Assembly (NCBI RefSeq): GCF_014302995.1
Contig: NZ_CP060295.1
Coordinates: 7,245,501 to 7,309,500, forward strand
From: Variovorax sp. PAMC26660
Lineage (GTDB): Bacteria; Pseudomonadota; Gammaproteobacteria; Burkholderiales; Burkholderiaceae_C
Direction of reading: 5' to 3'
Length of the DNA: 64,000 bases
A program made the translations under genes and the position numbers. Shown here piece after piece: positions 59,805-64,000 of this stretch. The stretch's first letter is position 1; the number at the start of each line of letters is the position of its first letter. The notes under the pieces are model-generated. The model searched no databases and was not told the DNA's origin. It was given only the letters and a program-made list of their open reading frames with translations.

Positions 59805-61256
59805 TCAGGCGCCGGCTTCGGCCGTGTCGGAAACCCCGACGCCCTGCGCAGCGCCCGTCCGCAGGTACACGCCCTGCCCCAGCAGCGCGGACTGCAGCGC
59901 GCCGGTGTCGACGAAGCGCGGCGCAATGCCGCCTTGCGACGCCAGCGCCGCCGCCACGCCCGCGGCTTGGCCCGTGATCCAGCACTGCGGAATCTCGCGC
60001 ATGAAGCCGTGCGAGTTGCGGTCGCACGAGATGTGGCGCCCGCACGCAACGAGGCCGTCGAGCTGCTGCGGCACCAGCGCGCCATAGGGAATGGAGATGT
60101 TCGGAAACTTGGGCGACACCGCGGGCGACACGCCGATCTCGTCGGCCAGCGCCACGCCGTCGGGCCACTGGCTGCGCAGCACCGCGCCCACACCGCTCAG
60201 GCGCCGAGCATGGCGCACGCCGATCTGCGGCGCGCTCAGCATCAGGTAGGCGTCCTCGAAGCCCGGCGCGTGCGCCTTGAAGTAGTCCAGGTGCGCGGCC
60301 ATCGCGCGGTGCGAGCGCACTTCGACGGCCGTGAGGTCGTCCACGTCGAGTGCCGAGTAGCCCGACTGGCGCGGCCCCATGAAGAGCGCCACGTCGTTGC
60401 GCCACGAGACGAAGGGCCGCTCGAACAGGCCGAGTTGCTCGCGTCCGCGCGCCATGAAGCCGGCAAACGCATCGGGCTGGCCGGCCTTGAACGCGATCCA
60501 GCGGTTCATGTCGACACCGCCGAACAGCCACGAGGTGTTCATGCAGTGGTGCACGTCGGCTTCTTCGATGTCGTTCACATAGGCGGCGCCGGCACGGGCG
60601 AACAGGTCGCCGTCGCCGGTGGCGTCGACCACCACGTCGGCCATGATCGCCATGCGGCCTTCCTTGCTCTCGAACACAACGCCCTTCACGGCGCCGTCCT
60701 GCACGATGGGAATGGCGGCCCACGAGTGATAGATGAGCTTGACCTTGCGCTCCAGCACGATCTCTTGCGACAGCAGCTTGAGCCGCTCGGGGTCGATGGT
60801 GGGCGACCAGGTGACCACGCCGTGATAGGCGGCCGTGCGCTGCGACCAGTGCGCGGCCTTGGCCGTGTCCTGCGAGCCCCAGTCTTCGCGCGAGGGGCCG
60901 GCGATGGCGTCGGCGGGCAGGCGGTCGAACAGTTCTTCGGCGAAGCCGCGGATCACCAGCTTGCCTTCCCAGTCGGTCATGCGGTCGATCCAGATCACCA
61001 GGCCGCCGGTGGAGAGGCCGCCCAGGTGGTTGTAGCGCTCGAGCAGCGCCACGTCGGCGCCCGCGCGGGCCGCGGCTGCGGCGGCCGCGGTGCCGGAAGG
61101 ACCGCCGCCGACCACCAGCACGCCGCAGCGGTGATAGACCGGGATGTTCTTGCCGGGCTCGGCCCAGCTGCCGTGATCAGGGCGCTTGACGCGGCTGTCG
61201 CGATCGAAGATGTCGGAGGACAGGATGCGCTCGTCGGTGCGGACGACAGTTTTCAT
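59805..61256 (-). CDS. FAD-dependent oxidoreductase (FAD_oxidored type)
   Basis: A 483-aa protein. The FAD motif GGGPSG is at residues 50-55, then ERYNHLGGLSTGG, and VDATGDGDLFARAGA is the second FAD loop. The C-terminal FAD contact includes SHGFMREIPQCWITGQAAGVAAALA. Members of this type act on hydroxy or keto acids and some sugar derivatives. It is divergent from a pair of Bug receptor genes and upstream of the IclR gene. The start at 61256 removes 15 poorly supported residues. Confidence 0.9.
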   Translation of the reverse strand: MKTVVRTDERILSSDIFDRDSRVKRPDHGSWAEPGKNIPVYHRCGVLVVGGGPSGTAAAAAAARAGADVALLERYNHLGGLSTGGLVIWIDRMTDWEGKLVIRGFAEELFDRLPADAIAGPSREDWGSQDTAKAAHWSQRTAAYHGVVTWSPTIDPERLKLLSQEIVLERKVKLIYHSWAAIPIVQDGAVKGVVFESKEGRMAIMADVVVDATGDGDLFARAGAAYVNDIEEADVHHCMNTSWLFGGVDMNRWIAFKAGQPDAFAGFMARGREQLGLFERPFVSWRNDVALFMGPRQSGYSALDVDDLTAVEVRSHRAMAAHLDYFKAHAPGFEDAYLMLSAPQIGVRHARRLSGVGAVLRSQWPDGVALADEIGVSPAVSPKFPNISIPYGALVPQQLDGLVACGRHISCDRNSHGFMREIPQCWITGQAAGVAAALASQGGIAPRFVDTGALQSALLGQGVYLRTGAAQGVGVSDTAEAGA

Positions 61257-61420
61257 GGATAGGTGTCTTGGATGGGCTGTTTCATCGTATTTTGATTTCA
61301 ATGTTCATTTTGTCAAACACATAATCCATAAAAAGCCATTTGTTCGGGGTATTCCCTAGTTAATATGGATTTTTATGATTTTCTAAATCAATATAAGAAG
61401 ACAGAACAACGGAGACATTG
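61257..61420. promoter_or_regulatory. AT-rich divergent promoter region
   Basis: This region is far more AT-rich than the surroundings. AATCCATA (61323-61330) and TATGGATT (61364-61371) form an 8-bp inverted repeat spaced 33 bases apart, a possible operator for the nearby IclR protein. It separates the FAD oxidoreductase gene from the Bug receptors. Clear -35/-10 pairs were not assigned. Confidence 0.4.
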
Positions 61421-62416
61421 ATGAAAAAACTCGACGGCACCCGCCGTGCGTTCGGCTCGGTGCTTGGCGCCGCGGCCCTGCTGGGCCTGGCACCGCTGGC
61501 CATGGCACAGGACTTTCCGGCGCGCAGCAAGCCCATCCGCATCGTCGTGGGCTTCACGGCCGGCGGCGGCACCGACGCGCAGGCGCGCATCGTGGCGCTG
61601 AAGCTGGGCGAGGTGCTGGGCACCAGCGTGATCGTCGACAACAAGCCCGGCGCCAGCACCATGCTGGCGGCCAACGAGGTCTCGCGCGCGCTGCCCGACG
61701 GCTACACGCTGCTGTACGCGCCCTCTTCCACGATGGCGCAGAACCCGCACACCTTCGCGCAGGTGCCCTACGACCCGTTCAAGGACTTCACCGCCATCTC
61801 GATGGGCGGGCGCGGGCCGCTGGTGCTGTCGGTCAGCACCACGGTGCCAGCCAACAACGTGAAGGAACTCGTGGCCTACGTGAAGGCCCACCCCGGCAAG
61901 GTGAGCTATGCCTCGTTCGGCGCGGGCACCTCGTCGCACATCTACGGCGAGGCCTTCGTGAAGAAGACCGGCATCGACGCGGTGCACATCCCCTACAAGG
62001 GCGGCTCGGACGCGGCGAAAGACCTGATCGGCGGGCGCGTGCAGTACATGTTCGACTCGGCTTCGTCGGCCATCATCACCTCGGCCACGGGCAAGGTGAA
62101 GGTGCTGGCCATCGCGGCGAACGCGCGCATCGCCGCGCTGCCCGACGTTCCCACCTTCGCCGAACAAGGCTATGCAGGGCTCGACTTGCCGAGCTGGCTC
62201 GGCTTCTACGGGCCGGCGCACATGCCGGCGCCGGTGGTCGCGAAGCTCAACGCGGCGCTCACGCGCGTGCTGGCGATGCCGCAGGTGCGCGAGTTCTACC
62301 TCTCGGGTGGCTACGAAGCCGGCGCAACGACGCCGGAAGAATTCGCCGGCATCACGCGCTCGACCTATGAGCGCTGGGGTGCGCTGGTGCAGCAGGTAGG
62401 CTTGTCCAAGCAATGA
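61421..62416 (+). CDS. Bug-family tripartite tricarboxylate receptor
   Basis: A 331-aa periplasmic receptor with a signal peptide ending at AMA-QDFPARS. The Bug pattern IRIVVGFTAGGGTDAQ, VDNKPGAS and DGYTLLYAPSS is intact. GGAG lies 6 bases before the ATG at 61421; a TTG just upstream is rejected. Its stop overlaps the start of a second, closely related Bug gene. It is divergent from the FAD oxidoreductase. Confidence 0.92.
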   Translation: MKKLDGTRRAFGSVLGAAALLGLAPLAMAQDFPARSKPIRIVVGFTAGGGTDAQARIVALKLGEVLGTSVIVDNKPGASTMLAANEVSRALPDGYTLLYAPSSTMAQNPHTFAQVPYDPFKDFTAISMGGRGPLVLSVSTTVPANNVKELVAYVKAHPGKVSYASFGAGTSSHIYGEAFVKKTGIDAVHIPYKGGSDAAKDLIGGRVQYMFDSASSAIITSATGKVKVLAIAANARIAALPDVPTFAEQGYAGLDLPSWLGFYGPAHMPAPVVAKLNAALTRVLAMPQVREFYLSGGYEAGATTPEEFAGITRSTYERWGALVQQVGLSKQ

Positions 62417-63417
62417 CTCCCTCTTTTTTCATCGCCAGGCGCAGCCTCACCGCGTGGATCGCACTGGGCGCCGCTGCCCTGCCGCTGGCCACGCTCGCGG
62501 CCCAGCCCGCGGCCTTTCCGGAAAAGGGCCGCAGCATCCGCATCGTGCTCGGCCTTGCGGCGGGTGGCGCCTCCGATTCGCAGGCGCGCTTCGTCGCCAA
62601 CAAGCTCGGCGAGGTGCTGCAGACGCCGGTGATCGTCGAAAACCGGCCGGGCGCGAGCTTCATCCTCGCGACGGAAGAGGTGATCCGCGCGGCGCCCGAC
62701 GGCTACACCTTCATGTACGCGCCCTCTTCCGTGGTGGCGCAGAACCCGCAGACGCTGGCACAGGTGCGCTACGACCCGTTCAAGGATCTCACGCCGATCT
62801 CGCTCGGCGCACGCGGGCCGCTGGTGCTGACCGTACACACCAGCGTGCCGGCACGCAACGTGCAGGAGCTGGTGGCCTACATCAAGGCCAATCCGGGGAA
62901 GATGAGCTACGCCTCGTTCGGCACCGGCACCTCGTCGCACATCTACGGCGAGGCGTTCGCGCGGCAGGCCGGGCTGGACGTGGTGCATGTGCCCTACAAG
63001 GGCGGCGCCGATGCGGCGAAAGACTTTCTGGCGGGCCGCGTGCAGTACTACTTCGACGCGGCGCCCAACGCCATCCAGAACACGGCCACCGGCAAGGTCC
63101 GCATGCTGGCGGTGGCGGCGCCCAAACGCAGCCCGATGCTGCCCGACGTGCCGACGATGACCGAGCAAGGCGTGAGCGGCGTCGACATGGCGAGCTGGCT
63201 GGGCTTCTACGGGCCGGCGCGCATGCCGGCGCCGGTGGTCGCGAAGCTCAACGCCGCGCTGGCGCAGGTGCTGGCCATGCCGGCCACGCGCGACTTCTTT
63301 CGGCAGGGCGCCTACGAAGCCGAATCGTCGACCCCGCAGCAACTGGCCGACCTGACACGCACGACCTACGACCAGTGGGCCGGCACGATCCGCAAGCTGG
63401 GCCTCACCAAGCAGTGA
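62413..63417 (+). CDS. Bug-family tripartite tricarboxylate receptor (tandem paralogue)
   Basis: A 334-aa receptor very similar to its upstream neighbour, sharing YAPSS, AQNP, SYASFG and TSSHIYGEAF, PYKGG, and GFYGPA with PAPVVAKLNAAL. The signal peptide ends near AAQPAAFPEKG. The ATG overlaps the previous stop by 4 bases, so the two are translationally coupled. It ends 10 bases before a convergent hydrolase gene. The pair probably arose by duplication and may bind related acids. Confidence 0.92.
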   Translation: MTPSFFIARRSLTAWIALGAAALPLATLAAQPAAFPEKGRSIRIVLGLAAGGASDSQARFVANKLGEVLQTPVIVENRPGASFILATEEVIRAAPDGYTFMYAPSSVVAQNPQTLAQVRYDPFKDLTPISLGARGPLVLTVHTSVPARNVQELVAYIKANPGKMSYASFGTGTSSHIYGEAFARQAGLDVVHVPYKGGADAAKDFLAGRVQYYFDAAPNAIQNTATGKVRMLAVAAPKRSPMLPDVPTMTEQGVSGVDMASWLGFYGPARMPAPVVAKLNAALAQVLAMPATRDFFRQGAYEAESSTPQQLADLTRTTYDQWAGTIRKLGLTKQ

Positions 63418-63427
63418 GGGCCGGGGG

Positions 63428-64000
63428 TCAGCCCAGAAACGCCAGCAGCCGCGCGTTGACCTGCGCGGCGCGCTCGTACTGCACCCAGTGCCCGGCGCCG
63501 TCGATCACCGTGCCTTCGCGGTCCGGCCCTTCTGCCACCAGTTGCGCCACCAGCGGTCGCGGGTCGGCAGTGACGTCGTATTCGCCCCAGAGCAGCAGCG
63601 TCGGCACGCCCAGCGCGTCGAGCGCGGTCTGCAGGCCGCCCGCGAGCGACACCTCCTTGCTGCGAAAGCGCGTGCCATGGCAGGAGATGTCGTGGATCTC
63701 GAAGGCCAGCGGGTCGATGGCCGCCTTGTCGTGCAGCATCAGCGCCCCCAGGTTGTGCAGCAGCGCGGCGCGTTCCGCCTCGCGGTCGGGTGCGGCGCGC
63801 CAGTTGATCATTTGCACCGTCATGCGACGCAGCGTGCCGTGGCCGCCGCTGCCCATGAGCGCCAGGCGCCGGATTGCGCCGCGCTGCACCGCGAAGCGGG
63901 CGGCGGTCAGGCCGCCGAAGGAAAAGCCGCCCAGGTCGATGGGCGTGCCCGCGCCGATCAGCGCGTCGAGCGTCCCGCCGAGCGCCTTCAGCAGCGGCGG
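63428..64000 (-). CDS. alpha/beta hydrolase, partial (N-terminus beyond right edge)
   Basis: The C-terminal 190 codons of a hydrolase gene that continues past the window. The nucleophile elbow GFSFGG lies near the edge, followed by the late strand VPTLLLWGEYDVTADPRP, carrying the catalytic Asp, and DGAGHWVQYERA with the catalytic His. The visible part therefore has the whole triad. An internal GTG at 63889 is not the start. The gene is convergent with the Bug pair. Confidence 0.85.
   Translation of the reverse strand, partial: PPLLKALGGTLDALIGAGTPIDLGGFSFGGLTAARFAVQRGAIRRLALMGSGGHGTLRRMTVQMINWRAAPDREAERAALLHNLGALMLHDKAAIDPLAFEIHDISCHGTRFRSKEVSLAGGLQTALDALGVPTLLLWGEYDVTADPRPLVAQLVAEGPDREGTVIDGAGHWVQYERAAQVNARLLAFLG

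Overview
The window is GC-rich, almost fully coding chromosomal DNA from a Comamonadaceae-type betaproteobacterium, most like Variovorax. The grounds are many tripartite-tricarboxylate (Bug) solute receptors, a phnR/phnSTU/phnW/phnYA phosphonate locus, an imuA-imuB-dnaE2 mutasome and the codon bias. No rRNA, insertion sequence, phage or CRISPR array was seen. Both window edges cut alpha/beta-hydrolase genes.

Layout. 1-3.1 kb (minus): a small catabolic cluster of alpha/beta hydrolase, cupin, SDR dehydrogenase and Bug receptor. 3.1-8.1 kb (minus): alaS, a ketopantoate-reductase-like gene and dadA, closed by a clear terminator. 8.4-15.2 kb: scattered genes, including a di-iron ferritin-like protein, a lipoprotein hydrolase starting at TTG, a hybrid histidine kinase, a GAF protein and tRNA-Gly(CCC). 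A gene-poor stretch at 9.74-10.28 kb holds a candidate structured RNA, possibly 6S-like.

15.2-26.4 kb: a complete 2-aminoethylphosphonate (AEP) system. The plus strand carries receptor, ATPase, fused permease and transaminase (phnS, phnT, phnU, phnW). The minus strand carries regulator phnR, phosphonoacetate hydrolase phnA, phosphonoacetaldehyde dehydrogenase phnY, a PhnZ-like HD oxygenase, a GNAT acetyltransferase and an FAD oxidoreductase. The two arms diverge from a 38-bp palindromic control region. Import by PhnSTU followed by PhnW, PhnY and PhnA would yield alanine, acetate and phosphate.

26.4-33.4 kb (plus): a polyol or glycerol operon of MFS carrier, FGGY kinase, GlpD-like dehydrogenase, FAD-linked oxidase and a GlpP-type antiterminator. 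Its leader RNA can form two mutually exclusive hairpins. 33.5-39.8 kb: small unknowns, a Crp-type regulator, a large extracellular DUF6351-like lipoprotein, a LysR regulator and an SGNH hydrolase.

39.9-48.4 kb: an SOS island bounded by two inward-facing LexA boxes. The left box precedes a 73-aa protein, a 2H phosphoesterase and an APH-like kinase. The right box precedes imuA-imuB-dnaE2 and then a proline-rich protein with a PD-(D/E)XK domain resembling MmcB. 48.5-53.1 kb: a CmcJ-like oxidoreductase, a DsbA-fold isomerase, a LysR regulator, an amino-acid-type receptor and an aldo/keto reductase. 53.1-64 kb: a catabolic regulon of IclR regulator, two-part aconitase X, IlvD/Edd dehydratase, porin, Bug receptor and FAD oxidoreductase, with two coupled Bug receptors diverging from it.
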